Positions 9,850-18,832 of a DNA stretch of 64,000 bases are shown here, one piece after another. The position numbers and the translations under genes are program-made. The notes beneath the pieces are model-generated. The model had not been told where the DNA came from and made no database searches. It saw only the letters and a list, made by a program, of their open reading frames with translations. Position 1 is the stretch's first letter; each line of letters starts with the position of its first letter. The stretch is from Acidobacteriaceae bacterium (lineage in GTDB: Bacteria; Acidobacteriota; Terriglobia; Terriglobales; Acidobacteriaceae), in NCBI GenBank assembly GCA_028283625.1, contig JAPWKG010000027.1, forward strand, positions 124,001-188,000, in the 5' to 3' direction.

Positions 9850-10443
9850 TTAGAGGCGCTGTTTGCGCGTCAGGGTGGAGTAGGTTCCTGCTGCGGCCAG
9901 AACTTTGATGGCCTCGCCAGGAAGGAAGGGGGCCACGGTGGCGATCCAAACAGTGTGGAGCGACATCGCGGGCAGAAGATGCATCATCCAGGTCGCGCCG
10001 GAGAGAAACAAAACGGCTGCTGCAGCAGAGCAGGCAGCCGTAGCCGCGGCGAAGGAGGGCATAGAGCGGCGCAGGACCGACGTTAAGCCGCCAGCCAGTG
10101 CCGCAACGAGAGGATAGGAAAGCAAGTATCCGCCGGTAGGTCCCATCAGCTGCAAAACGCCACCAGGACCTGATGGGCTGAAGACGGGCAGACCTGCAGC
10201 ACCTTCAAGAAGGTAAGCGCACAGAGACGCGAAGCCTGCAACAGGACCAAGCGCCAGGCCTACACCGAGGACCGCAAGCGGGGTAAGGATGAAGGGAACC
10301 GGCGTGAAGGGCAGCGGGAATGAGACGTGTGCTGCCAGAGCCACTACAACCGTTGCGGCCAAACCGAGAACGATGCGACCGGGAAGAGTTCTGGCCACAG
10401 AGCCGAAAGAAGTTGCGCGAGAAACCGTAGCGGTATTGTGCAT
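9850..10443 (-). CDS. bioY: Biotin transporter substrate-binding (S) component BioY
   Basis: A 197-residue membrane protein with about six helices. It shows BioY hallmarks: VSFPLPFTPVPFILTPLAVL, then a G-P-V-A-G-F-A-S-L-C-A-Y-L-L-E-G-A-A-G-L-P-V-F segment and a GPTGGYLLSYPLVA loop. BioY binds biotin and works alone or with an ECF energising module; no ecfA/ecfT genes lie nearby. It sits between a proline-rich membrane protein gene (21-base gap) and mqnD (26-base gap) on the same strand. I see no BirA operator. Confidence 0.92.
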   Translation of the reverse strand: MHNTATVSRATSFGSVARTLPGRIVLGLAATVVVALAAHVSFPLPFTPVPFILTPLAVLGVGLALGPVAGFASLCAYLLEGAAGLPVFSPSGPGGVLQLMGPTGGYLLSYPLVAALAGGLTSVLRRSMPSFAAATAACSAAAAVLFLSGATWMMHLLPAMSLHTVWIATVAPFLPGEAIKVLAAAGTYSTLTRKQRL

Positions 10444-10464
10444 AATGACGAATCCTTTACTAGT

Positions 10465-11067
10465 TTAGCTGCGGCTGGGCCCTTTGGAGCGTCGAAGCTG
10501 AGGATCAGAAAGGTTTCCCCCTATTTCGGCATTTACCCAGGAACGTGCCGGAGCGCTTGCGGCAGGAGCAGCCGCGGGGACAGAACGGGAGGCAGAGGTT
10601 GCAGATTGCAACGATTTCGCCAGGTCCGTGAACGCCGTTTTGGGGGCTGCGGAGGCGGTCTGCGGCTCTTGGGGAGCAGATGGAGATGGCCGTGGTGCGT
10701 TGCTGGCCGGTTCCGGTTGTACGGCCGCACGAATTCGTTGAGAAGAGAGAGGGAAACGCACTTCGCCAGTGGGCGTGTCCGAACCAGCAGGTGCGGGAGG
10801 TGGCATAGGAGGAGGTGCGACTGCCTTTGAGGCCTGTTGCTGGGGGATCAGGCGCTCCTGCACGGGGCTGGGCGTGTTGCTGGCCGGTACAGGCGTCTCT
10901 GTCTCGGAAGAGAGTTTGATGCGTGTATCCAGCTGATGCGACGTTTCCGGAGAGTCCTCTTCCGCACTTCGCCGCTGCTTCGTTTTACGAATATGGCGCG
11001 CTGTAGAAAAAGCTGCCCAGAGCAGGGCAAAGAATGCGGTAACCGTGATGGCGAAAAGTGTCGGCAT
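10465..11067 (-). CDS. Proline/alanine-rich single-pass membrane protein, unknown
   Basis: 200 residues. One N-terminal transmembrane segment (about 3-22) is followed by a basic stretch (RHIRKTKQRR) and a long low-complexity tail rich in Pro, Ala, Ser and Glu, probably disordered and cytoplasmic. I recognise no catalytic motif. It is the first gene of a likely three-gene unit with bioY and mqnD. GC-rich antisense frames also exist here, but only this frame has a plausible start, a membrane anchor and operon-like spacing. Confidence 0.6.
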   Translation of the reverse strand: MPTLFAITVTAFFALLWAAFSTARHIRKTKQRRSAEEDSPETSHQLDTRIKLSSETETPVPASNTPSPVQERLIPQQQASKAVAPPPMPPPAPAGSDTPTGEVRFPLSSQRIRAAVQPEPASNAPRPSPSAPQEPQTASAAPKTAFTDLAKSLQSATSASRSVPAAAPAASAPARSWVNAEIGGNLSDPQLRRSKGPSRS

Positions 11068-11296
11068 ACGAGCCTGCCAAAGGATAGCAAAGAGCCTTGT
11101 GGTTTCGCCTCATTTGACGATCTTCCGGTGCGCCGGAAAAATGTGTGACGAGCTTGATTCCTGCCCCATTTGCTCGCCTTGTGGATAACATGAGAAGTGA
11201 AATACTAAAACCATAAATTTCCCCCTCCGTAAGGGGCGTGACAGGAACAACTTGGAGCATAAGAGCGAGAGCGGGACGTTGGATCGGCTGCCAGCC

Positions 11297-11644
11297 ATGG
11301 CAGAGGCCGCCCGGGATCGCTTTTTTCATGTCCGCCGGCGTTTGGCAACTTTCGGAGTCGGGGCTTTGGCTGCAGTGATGGGCTATGGTGTTTTCTTTGG
11401 CCATAACGGCATCACGATGTTTGCGCACAAGCGTTCTGAAGAACGCGATCTGCAGCTGCAGATGCAGCGTCTTCAGGTAGAGAACGATCGCCTGCGCGAG
11501 CATGTGGACCGGTTGCAGAATGACCCCGGAGCAATTGAGCACCAGGCTCGAGAAGAGCTGCACTACACGCGAGCCGGGGAAGTGATTTACACCTTGCCGG
11601 CTAAGCCTGGAGATACGCGTCCCGTTCCTCCAGTGACACCGTAA
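11297..11644 (+). CDS. FtsB/DivIC-type septum formation initiator protein
   Basis: A bitopic division protein of about 115 residues: a cytoplasmic N-terminus, one membrane helix (VGALAAVMGYGVFFG region), then a coiled coil (DLQLQMQRLQVENDRLREHV) and the family tail with the P-G-A-I-E-H-Q-A-R-E-E-L motif. FtsB/DivIC proteins pair with FtsL/FtsQ in the divisome. The start is uncertain: a TTG at 11252 would add 15 residues, and neither site has a strong ribosome binding site. A short palindrome (TTCCGG-TGCG-CCGGAA, 11123-11138) lies in the upstream divergent region; its role is unknown. Confidence 0.82.
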   Translation: MAEAARDRFFHVRRRLATFGVGALAAVMGYGVFFGHNGITMFAHKRSEERDLQLQMQRLQVENDRLREHVDRLQNDPGAIEHQAREELHYTRAGEVIYTLPAKPGDTRPVPPVTP

Positions 11645-11737
11645 CCGGCCCTGATCAAGAAAAAGCATCTTTGCTGTGCGCTCTGCGTCTAGGACCGGAG
11701 CAGTTGTGCGTAGGATGGTTGGTTGGAGGCTTTTGGC

Positions 11738-12535
11738 GTGCACGGGGTTTGGATCGAAGCTGGAATCGCAATTCTTGCGGTGCAGGTATTGGCGGCAATA
11801 GCGGTTCTATCTGCGGGGAAAAGAGAAGCAGGGCTTCGAGATCGTTTGCCGTATGTTGTCAGCGTTGCTGTCGGCGTGTTGTTGGCAACTGCGATAGTCC
11901 ACCTGTTGCCCGAGGCGCTTGAGCAACTCGGAAATCGCTCCAGCGTATGGGCTGTGTTGGCGATGACAATGCTGCTGTTATTTTGCTTCGAGCGGCTTTT
12001 CCATCAGGTGATCGGCGTAAGTCCGGAGCCTTCACCGGCATTGATCGAGCAGGAGTGTGAGGAGATTCATCACCACGCTCACGGTAGCTCGCGTCCCTCT
12101 ACGTTGCTGTTGGGGGCTATCACGCACAGCCTTGTCGACGGGGCTAGTATCGCCGCTGCTTTTGCTGTAGACAAGCGTTTGGGGTGGGTAACGGCCATCG
12201 CGGTCGGCTTGCATGAGGTGCCTCATCGTTTGGGGGATTTTGCTCTCCTCTTGCACATGGAAGTGGAGCGCCGCCGGGCTGCGTGGCTGGCCATTCTGGC
12301 GGGCATGTCGGGAATGGTTGGCTTGTTGGTGGCCATGCTGTTGGGGGAGGCGGCACCGATCGGCGTTGCGTGGTTGCTGCCTGTCAGTGCTGGAAGTTTT
12401 TTGTATATTTCGCTGGTAGACCTGTTGCCGGAGCTTTTTGAAGAGCGGCGAATGAAAGCCGTTTTGTGGCAGGTGTTTTGGATTGTGATGGGTGTGCTGC
12501 TGGGGGTAGCGTTAACCCGGCTGCCGGGAGCGTAA
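11738..12535 (+). CDS. ZIP family metal (zinc/iron) transporter
   Basis: About 265 residues with eight predicted membrane helices. The two metal-site helices carry the ZIP signatures HSLVDGASIAAAF and HEVPHRLGDFALLL, and a His-rich loop (EEIHHHAHG) lies between helices 3 and 4. The start chosen is a GTG with GGAGG 8 bases upstream; a TTG five codons earlier is less well supported. It should import divalent metal across the inner membrane. The ROK kinase gene follows after only 6 bases, which suggests co-transcription without an obvious functional link. Confidence 0.88.
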   Translation: MHGVWIEAGIAILAVQVLAAIAVLSAGKREAGLRDRLPYVVSVAVGVLLATAIVHLLPEALEQLGNRSSVWAVLAMTMLLLFCFERLFHQVIGVSPEPSPALIEQECEEIHHHAHGSSRPSTLLLGAITHSLVDGASIAAAFAVDKRLGWVTAIAVGLHEVPHRLGDFALLLHMEVERRRAAWLAILAGMSGMVGLLVAMLLGEAAPIGVAWLLPVSAGSFLYISLVDLLPELFEERRMKAVLWQVFWIVMGVLLGVALTRLPGA

Positions 12536-12541
12536 TAACGG

Positions 12542-13456
12542 ATGCGAATCGGGATTGATCTGGGTGGCACCAAGACGGAGGCCATGGCACTCAATGACGA
12601 AGGTGTGGCGCTGCAACGGATTCGCGTCCCGACCCCGAAGGGCGATTATGAGGGCACCATTCGGGCTATCGTAGGACTGGTTGAGCAGTTGGAGCAGGCC
12701 CATGGCGTACAGGGCACAGTAGGAGTCGGTATTCCGGGGACGGTTGTTCCTTCCACCGGGCTGGTCAAAAACGCCAACTCTACGTGGTTGATCGGTAAAC
12801 CGCTGGAGGCTGATCTCAGTCTCGCTCTGGATCGTTCCGTGCGTTGTGCCAACGATGCAAACTGCTTCACGGTGAGTGAGGCGCGCGATGGCGCGGCCAG
12901 GGGCTATGAAACCGTCTTCGGTGTGATTATCGGCACGGGGTGTGGTGGCGGAATCGCCGTGGATGGCCGGATCGCGGGTGGCCCAAACGGGGTCCGTGGC
13001 GAATGGGGACACACCCCACTGCCTTGGGCCCGCCCTGAAGAGCTTCCTGGTCCCCCCTGTTACTGCGGCCGGACCGGGTGCAACGAGGTTTGGATCTCTG
13101 GTACCGGGTTTGAACAGGACTTTGAGCGCGTTACGGGCAAGCGCTGGCGTGGCGCGGAGATCATGAATGCGGCAGCGGATGGGGCCGACGACGCACTGGC
13201 AGCCCTCGATCGCCTGCAGGATCGTATGGCGCGTGCGCTTGCCCAGGTAGTCAACATTCTCGACCCCGATGCGATTGTTTTAGGGGGCGGGTTGTCGAAT
13301 CTGGATATTTTGTACGCCGACGGCGGCCTGATGGATCGGATTGGCGACTACACCTTTGGGGGCGGCATGAATACGCCGGTGCTGAAGAACATGCATGGTG
13401 ACTCTAGTGGTGTACGCGGCGCTGCATGGCTGTGGCCTGAGCCGACAAAGAAGTGA
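12542..13456 (+). CDS. ROK family sugar kinase (fructokinase-like)
   Basis: A 304-residue ROK kinase. The ATP-binding loop IDLGGTKTE is at residues 5-13, the catalytic aspartate is in ANDANCF (Asp105), and GTGCGGGIAVDGRIAGG follows. The ROK zinc site is intact: GHTPLP (His157) and CYCGRTGC (Cys173, 175, 180). This architecture fits fructokinase/Mak or N-acetylhexosamine kinase; the sugar cannot be fixed from sequence alone. The protein is cytoplasmic. Co-directional with the upstream ZIP gene. Confidence 0.88.
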   Translation: MRIGIDLGGTKTEAMALNDEGVALQRIRVPTPKGDYEGTIRAIVGLVEQLEQAHGVQGTVGVGIPGTVVPSTGLVKNANSTWLIGKPLEADLSLALDRSVRCANDANCFTVSEARDGAARGYETVFGVIIGTGCGGGIAVDGRIAGGPNGVRGEWGHTPLPWARPEELPGPPCYCGRTGCNEVWISGTGFEQDFERVTGKRWRGAEIMNAAADGADDALAALDRLQDRMARALAQVVNILDPDAIVLGGGLSNLDILYADGGLMDRIGDYTFGGGMNTPVLKNMHGDSSGVRGAAWLWPEPTKK

Positions 13457-13504
13457 CCTCCGCTTGAGCTCCAGCATCTGATGGATTCAGTACGACGAGG
13501 ACGT

Positions 13505-14089
13505 ATGGCGACAGCAAACAAGGCTGTGAAGACAAAAAAAGTGGATGCGAAAAAATCGGATCTTGCGGCATCTGTACGTGCTGCGGAGCCCAAGTCGCGT
13601 CTTGGCTTGGAGCTGCGCAAGCAGGCGCTTGCCCTGATCGAGGGCGGACAGGCCCATGCGACCTTTGACGATGCGGTAAAGGGCTTTCAGCCACGGTTGC
13701 AGGGAGTCGTGCCGGATGGGTTGCCCTACTCCGGCTGGCAGATTCTTGAGCATCTGCGCATCGCGCAACGGGATATTTTGGATTACAGCCGCAACCTGGA
13801 TGGCTCGTACAAGCCGCTGCAATGGCCAGAGGATTATTGGCCTAAAAGTCCTGAGCCCCCGAACCCAACTGCCTGGAACAAAGCGGTCGTTCAGATCCGA
13901 GAGGATCGCAAAGCCTTTGAGCAGCTTTTGCATGAGGCGAGCGACGACGATCTGATCACCAATTTCCCCTGGGCCGAGTCGGCTAACCACAATCTTTTGC
14001 GTGAGGCGTTTCTGGTTGCAGACCATAACGCTTACCACGTGGGAGAGCTGATTGTGCTGCGCCGCCTGTTGGGGGCCTGGAAGCGCTAG
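13505..14089 (+). CDS. DinB family protein
   Basis: 194 residues. A Lys/Ala-rich basic N-terminus (about 1-35) precedes a DinB/YfiT-like four-helix bundle. Conserved metal-site histidines are visible in a helix beginning SGWQILEHLRIAQRD and in ADHNAYHVGELI near the C-terminus. DinB-like proteins include metal-dependent thiol transferases and many members of unknown function. The ATG at 13505 follows GAGGACGT, a better start than the ATG eight codons upstream. Converges on mlaF. Confidence 0.82.
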   Translation: MATANKAVKTKKVDAKKSDLAASVRAAEPKSRLGLELRKQALALIEGGQAHATFDDAVKGFQPRLQGVVPDGLPYSGWQILEHLRIAQRDILDYSRNLDGSYKPLQWPEDYWPKSPEPPNPTAWNKAVVQIREDRKAFEQLLHEASDDDLITNFPWAESANHNLLREAFLVADHNAYHVGELIVLRRLLGAWKR

Positions 14090-14102
14090 GCAGGTTCTGT
14101 TT

Positions 14103-14918
14103 CTAGGCCAGGTATGCCTGCAACCAGGGATCTGTGCTGTGTGTCAGCTCAAGAGTTGTTCCATCAAAGACGATGTGCCCCTCATGAAGCACCAGAAACT
14201 TTACCCGAGAGTCCGTTTCTCCCGCGGGAAGAGGCTCCATCTGGTTGCTTTCCTGGTTGTATCGGTTCGTTGCCATAGTAAAGGCGTCCTGCAGGCGGTG
14301 CGTGATCAGCAGCGAGGTCGTTTGAGAGACGTCACGTTGCTTTACGACCAGATCGACGATCGTCGTTGAGGTGATCGGATCCAGTCCTGCCGTAGGCGAG
14401 TCATAGAGAATCAGATCGGGGCGCGAAATAATCGCTCGTGCAATGGAGACGCGCCGTCGCATGCCGCCGGAAAGCTCTGCCGGGAATTTATCAATGGCCT
14501 GTTCCAGCTCGACAAATCGAAGTGCTGCAACGACCCGCTCTTCGATTTCTGCTTCAGGAACGTGCTCTTCTTCCAGCCGATATGCCACATTCTCGCGCAC
14601 GCTGAGCGAATCAAAGAGAGCAGACTCCTGGAAGACCATGCCCACATGCGCACGCATCTCATAGAGTTCCTGTTCTGTCATGGAGGAGAGGGCTCTGCCA
14701 AAGATGAAAATCTCGCCGGAGTCGGGACGTAATAGCCCGTTGGCCAGCTTCATCAGTGTTGATTTTCCGCCGCCTGCAGGTCCAAGAATCATGCAGGTTT
14801 CGCCATGGAAGACGCGAAAGCTGACGTCGTTCAGAACGTGGTTCTGCTCAAACGAGATAGAGACGTTGCGAAACTCAACAACGGGATCGGAGGGCGATTG
14901 CTCGAAGCTGATCGTCAT
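14103..14918 (-). CDS. mlaF: Phospholipid-transport ABC ATPase MlaF-like
   Basis: 271 residues. Walker A GPAGGGKST, signature LSGGMRRRVSIARAI, Walker B LILYDSPTAGLDP and a switch histidine in LLITHRLQD. The GGMRRRV signature and the SPTAGLDP Walker B are characteristic of Mla/Mkl-type ATPases. It energises lipid transport between inner and outer membranes together with MlaE, whose gene lies 6 bases upstream. The MlaD substrate-binding gene usually found with these two is absent here. Confidence 0.9.
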   Translation of the reverse strand: MTISFEQSPSDPVVEFRNVSISFEQNHVLNDVSFRVFHGETCMILGPAGGGKSTLMKLANGLLRPDSGEIFIFGRALSSMTEQELYEMRAHVGMVFQESALFDSLSVRENVAYRLEEEHVPEAEIEERVVAALRFVELEQAIDKFPAELSGGMRRRVSIARAIISRPDLILYDSPTAGLDPITSTTIVDLVVKQRDVSQTTSLLITHRLQDAFTMATNRYNQESNQMEPLPAGETDSRVKFLVLHEGHIVFDGTTLELTHSTDPWLQAYLA

Positions 14919-14924
14919 TCGCCG

Positions 14925-15704
14925 CTACCGTCCAAAAATGTCGATCATCATCTGCGTCACGATGAAATCACACAGAATGATGAGCACAGAGGAGGCAACA
15001 ACCGCCTGTGTCGTGGATTTGCCGACACCTCTCGTGCCGCCAGTCGTCCGTAGCCCGTAGTAGCAGCCGATGGTCGCTACGATGAAGCCGGAGAAGAGGG
15101 GCTTTGTCAGGCCTTCGATCACATCGCCGTAGCGCAGCGACATGTAGCCTGTATGGAAGAACGCCGAGCCGTTGAGCTTGAGCAGCACGATGGAAACGAC
15201 AGAGCCACCCAGGATGCCGCAGGCATCCGAGAGAATGGTCAGGAAGAAGAGCATCGCCACGGTTGCGATAAGGCGTGGAGTGACGAGCTTGCGAATTGGG
15301 TCGGTTCCGAGTGCGCGCATGGCGTCGATCTGCTCGGTGACCTTCATGGAGCCCAGCTCGGAGGCCATGCCCGACGCATTTCTGCCTGAGACCATCAGGC
15401 CCGTGAGCACTGGGCCGAGTTCCTTGACCATCGACAGCGTTACGAGTCGTCCGGTCATCTCAATGGCGCCGAACTCTTTGAGCGATGTTGCAGACTGCAA
15501 CGCAAGCACGCAACCCGTAAAGAAGCCCGTGAGGATCACGATGGGCAGCGAGCCAACACCGATGTAGTCCATCTGCGCGATCGTGTCGGTGGAGTAGAAC
15601 GGGCGCGTAAAGATGTTTCTGATTGCCTGTCCGGCAAGCAGCGCGTAGTCCTGCACCGAGGCGACGAGTCGTTTTGCGTAAGTGTCCGGGGATGCGAGTT
15701 TCAT
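14925..15704 (-). CDS. mlaE: MlaE family lipid ABC transporter permease
   Basis: A 259-residue inner-membrane permease with about five helices and the MlaE signature region: a YIGVGSLPIVILTGFFTGCV helix, EFGAIEMTGRLVTLSMVKEL, then GRNASGMASELGSMKVTEQI and DAMRALGTDPI, which form the coupling region. It forms the channel of the MlaFE complex. The gene is the first of the mlaE-mlaF pair and its start overlaps the upstream leader of the divergent dehydrogenase operon. Confidence 0.92.
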   Translation of the reverse strand: MKLASPDTYAKRLVASVQDYALLAGQAIRNIFTRPFYSTDTIAQMDYIGVGSLPIVILTGFFTGCVLALQSATSLKEFGAIEMTGRLVTLSMVKELGPVLTGLMVSGRNASGMASELGSMKVTEQIDAMRALGTDPIRKLVTPRLIATVAMLFFLTILSDACGILGGSVVSIVLLKLNGSAFFHTGYMSLRYGDVIEGLTKPLFSGFIVATIGCYYGLRTTGGTRGVGKSTTQAVVASSVLIILCDFIVTQMMIDIFGR

Positions 15705-15801
15705 GCGGTCCGTTGAGCGTCAGGTTATCAGATGCGTGAGGGTGTGCAGTACGGTGCAGGTTCTTCAGGCTATTGTGCGTTGCACCTTTAAGAGTGAGAA
15801 A

Positions 15802-16917
15802 ATGGAAGAGATGGCCGACACCATGAGAGCCGCCGTTTTGCACGGCAAGGAAGATTTACGTGTAGAGGATGTTCTGCGCCCCGTTGCCGGTCCCGGAGAA
15901 GTCCTTCTGCGGGTGGACGTGGCGCTGACCTGTGGAACCGACCTCAAGGTCTTCCGCAGGGGATATCACGCCAAAATGCTGACGATCGACCGGCTCTTCG
16001 GCCACGAGGTGGCCGGAACGATTATCGAGCTCGGCGAGGGCGTCAAGAATTTTGCTCTTGGGGATCGGGTCGTGCCGTTGAATTCTGCTCCCTGCGACGC
16101 CTGCTTTTACTGCAAGGCCGGACAGCAGAACCTCTGTGACGATTTGCTGTTCAACAATGGTGCTTACGCGGAGTTTATTCGTATCCCTGCTCGCATCGTC
16201 AGCAAGAATATGCTGAAGATACCGCAGGATATGCCCTTTGCCCATGCTGCGTTGACAGAGCCGCTGGCCTGCGTGATGCGCGGTTTGGAGCAGAGTGAAG
16301 TAAAGCCCGGCCAAACGGCGATTGTGCTGGGGGCGGGCCCCATTGGCCTTCTCTTTATTCATGCCGCTACATTGATGGGCCTGAACGTAATCGCCGTAGT
16401 GAAGCGGTTAGACCAGGTGGCCACGGCGAAAAGCCTTGGAGCGCGGCAGGTTGTGCGTGTGTCCGAGGTGGATGATCCCATTGCAGCAGTCCGTGCTCTT
16501 ACGCCGGAAGGCCGGGGGGCCGATGTCGTCTTCGAGGCTGTCGCAACACCGGAAGCCTGGCAGTGGGCGGTGCAGATGGTGCGCAAAGGAGGGATGGTAA
16601 ATCTCTTCGGCGGACCTCCCGCAGGAACGACGGCGAGCTTTGATACGAATCTGATTCACTATTCGGACATCAATTTAAAAGCAAGCTTTCACCACACGCC
16701 GACCACCTCGCGAGCTGCATTTGAGATGTTGGCCTCGGGTCGCTTCGAGTGCAGCAAATTCTTGACCGGCAAGGCCGGGCTTGAAGAGGTTCCGGAAGTG
16801 TTGAAGCGCATGCTGGTAAGGCCGGCGGAAGGTATCGCTCCCGAGATTAAGACGATCATTGTGCCGCAACAGAGCGAATCTGTTGGAGTGGAAGAGAGCG
16901 AAAGGGCTGTAGCGTGA
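15802..16917 (+). CDS. Zinc-dependent alcohol/sorbitol dehydrogenase-like protein
   Basis: A medium-chain dehydrogenase of about 371 residues. Catalytic zinc ligands lie in TCGTDLKVF, GHEVAG and the LTEPLACVMRG glutamate. Structural zinc cysteines lie in CDACFYCKAGQQNLC. The Rossmann NAD(P) site is VLGAGPIGLLFIHA. The ATG at 15802 is chosen; an earlier in-frame start at 15682 would run through the mlaE start, and an ATG at 15811 is also possible. The gene overlaps hpnC by 4 bases (GTGA), so it leads the squalene operon. A dehydrogenase here suggests a step in terpenoid or hopanoid metabolism, but that is inferred from position only. Confidence 0.85.
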   Translation: MEEMADTMRAAVLHGKEDLRVEDVLRPVAGPGEVLLRVDVALTCGTDLKVFRRGYHAKMLTIDRLFGHEVAGTIIELGEGVKNFALGDRVVPLNSAPCDACFYCKAGQQNLCDDLLFNNGAYAEFIRIPARIVSKNMLKIPQDMPFAHAALTEPLACVMRGLEQSEVKPGQTAIVLGAGPIGLLFIHAATLMGLNVIAVVKRLDQVATAKSLGARQVVRVSEVDDPIAAVRALTPEGRGADVVFEAVATPEAWQWAVQMVRKGGMVNLFGGPPAGTTASFDTNLIHYSDINLKASFHHTPTTSRAAFEMLASGRFECSKFLTGKAGLEEVPEVLKRMLVRPAEGIAPEIKTIIVPQQSESVGVEESERAVA

Positions 16918-17882
16918 CAACAGCGCAGGACTCAATGGCAATCAGCGATCTCTTGCAGGAAGCGCCTGGGTTTTATCGCACGCCTACGCAACGACCTTCG
17001 TTGATCGAAGCCCAGGCATGGTGTGAGCGCTTGGCAACGACGCATTATGAGAACTTTCACGTTGCCTCGTTTTTCCTGCCGAAGACGCTGCGGAAGCATT
17101 TCTTTTCTGTGTATGCTTTTTGCCGGACCTCGGATGATCTCGGCGATGAGGTCGGCAGCACGGAGATCGCAACCCGGTTGCTGGATGCCTGGCGTGCGAT
17201 GTTACATCAGTGCTTTGAACATCCTGAAGACTCGCGGCATCCTGTCTTCGTTGCACTCAGGCCAACTATCGTAGAGTGTGATCTTCCTAGCCAGCCTTTT
17301 GATGATCTGATTACTGCCTTTGAACGAGACCAGACCTACACGCACCACGCGTCCTTGTCGACGCTCGAAGAGTATTCCCGCTACTCTGCAAATCCTGTAG
17401 GACGTCTCGTGTTGCTGGTGAGCGGATACCGCGACGGCAAGCTGATGCAGCTCTCAGACGAAATCTGTACCGGTTTGCAGTTGGCCAACTTCTATCAGGA
17501 TGTAACCGAAGATTGGGAGAAGGGACGTCGTTATCTACCGCAAGATGCCATGCTGCGTTTTGGTGTCACCGAGGAACAGATCGCATCGCGAACGTTCGAT
17601 GATCGGTATAGGGCAATGATGAAGTTTCTAGTCGACGATGCCCGAGCGCGGCTTACTTTGGGCGAACGCATCGTAGAGTTTGTCGATCGTGATCTTGCAG
17701 CGACGCTGTCTTTGTTTGCCAAGGGCGGACACGCCATTCTGGATGCGATTGTGGCGCAGGACTACAACACGCTCCGTTCTCGGCCTGTTGTAACGAAGGG
17801 CGCAAAAGCACGCCTGCTGGTTGGTGCGATGACGGGGAAATTGAAAGCGATGTTTTTGCCAAGGCGTCAGGGGACTCGATGA
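16914..17882 (+). CDS. hpnC: Squalene synthase HpnC
   Basis: A 322-residue member of the squalene/phytoene synthase fold. The first aspartate motif is in CRTSDDLGDE and the second in ANFYQDVTEDWEKGRRYLP; between them is a Y-S-R-Y-S-A-N-P-V-G-R segment typical of HpnC. In the HpnCDE route HpnC converts presqualene diphosphate to hydroxysqualene. The GTG start overlaps the dehydrogenase stop; the gene overlaps hpnD by 4 bases (ATGA). Translational coupling supports one operon. Confidence 0.92.
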   Translation: MTTAQDSMAISDLLQEAPGFYRTPTQRPSLIEAQAWCERLATTHYENFHVASFFLPKTLRKHFFSVYAFCRTSDDLGDEVGSTEIATRLLDAWRAMLHQCFEHPEDSRHPVFVALRPTIVECDLPSQPFDDLITAFERDQTYTHHASLSTLEEYSRYSANPVGRLVLLVSGYRDGKLMQLSDEICTGLQLANFYQDVTEDWEKGRRYLPQDAMLRFGVTEEQIASRTFDDRYRAMMKFLVDDARARLTLGERIVEFVDRDLAATLSLFAKGGHAILDAIVAQDYNTLRSRPVVTKGAKARLLVGAMTGKLKAMFLPRRQGTR

Positions 17883-18832
17883 ACGTGAGCGATGCCACGA
17901 AGATTGCAGAGGCGTACAGCATATGCCGCGAAATCGCGCGTGCTGAAGCTAAGAACTTCTACTATGCGTTTCGCGTTTTACCAAAGCACAAGTCAGATGC
18001 GATGTGCGCGGTTTATGCCTTTATGCGGAAGGCTGACGACCTTTCCGATGATGAGTCGATGTCGCTGGAGGCTCGCCGTGCAGCTATGGCTGCGTGGACG
18101 GCGGAGTGGCGTGCTTCGCGCGCTGCTGTGAGTAGCGATCCCATCTTTACTGCGGTCAATGACACCCAGCGCCGCTTCGGTATTCCGGACGAGCTTCTGG
18201 ATCAGTTGGTCGAGGGAACGACGCTGGATCTTGATCCGCAACCCGCTGGTACAAAGATTGTCAGTGTGACAAATCCGGTAAGCGCGGTTGGCTCTGCGCA
18301 GGTCTATGAGAGCATGGCCGCTCTGGAGCGCTACTGTTATCTTGTTGCGTCCGTTGTGGGCTTGGTCTGCATCCGCATCTTTGGCTACAACGATAAGCGT
18401 GCAGAACAGTTGGCCGTTGATACGGGCATCGCATTCCAGCTGACAAATATTCTGCGCGATGTGAAGGAAGATGCAGAACGTGGCCGCGTCTACCTTCCTG
18501 AAGAAAAGCTTCATGAGTATGGCGTTTCGGTGGACCATCTGTACAGCCTTGCGGCTGGTGCACCGCCGGAGCGACGAGATCTTGAATTGCTGATGGGGAT
18601 TCAGGGAACAGCGCAGAGACTGTACTGGCGTTCAGACCAGCTCATTCCTTTGCTGGATAAAGACTCACGCGCAGCAATGCGCGTCCTGGTCAGAATCTAT
18701 CGCCGCTTGCTTGACCGGATTGCCGCGGACCCCGCAGCGGTCTTCAAGCGCCGTGTGAGCGTACCGGATATGGTGAAGGTGCGCATTCTCAGTGTGGGCA
18801 TGGTGCAGGCGATGGGAGCCCGTATCTTCTGA
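17879..18832 (+). CDS. hpnD: Presqualene diphosphate synthase HpnD
   Basis: A 317-residue prenyl-condensing enzyme that joins two farnesyl diphosphates to presqualene diphosphate. Aspartate motifs are in RKADDLSDDE and NILRDVKEDAERGRVYLP; the N-terminus has the AKNFYYAFRVLP segment seen in HpnD. The gene ends in TGATG, one base shared with the hpnE start. Found between hpnC and hpnE, as in hopanoid-producing bacteria. Confidence 0.92.
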   Translation: MNVSDATKIAEAYSICREIARAEAKNFYYAFRVLPKHKSDAMCAVYAFMRKADDLSDDESMSLEARRAAMAAWTAEWRASRAAVSSDPIFTAVNDTQRRFGIPDELLDQLVEGTTLDLDPQPAGTKIVSVTNPVSAVGSAQVYESMAALERYCYLVASVVGLVCIRIFGYNDKRAEQLAVDTGIAFQLTNILRDVKEDAERGRVYLPEEKLHEYGVSVDHLYSLAAGAPPERRDLELLMGIQGTAQRLYWRSDQLIPLLDKDSRAAMRVLVRIYRRLLDRIAADPAAVFKRRVSVPDMVKVRILSVGMVQAMGARIF

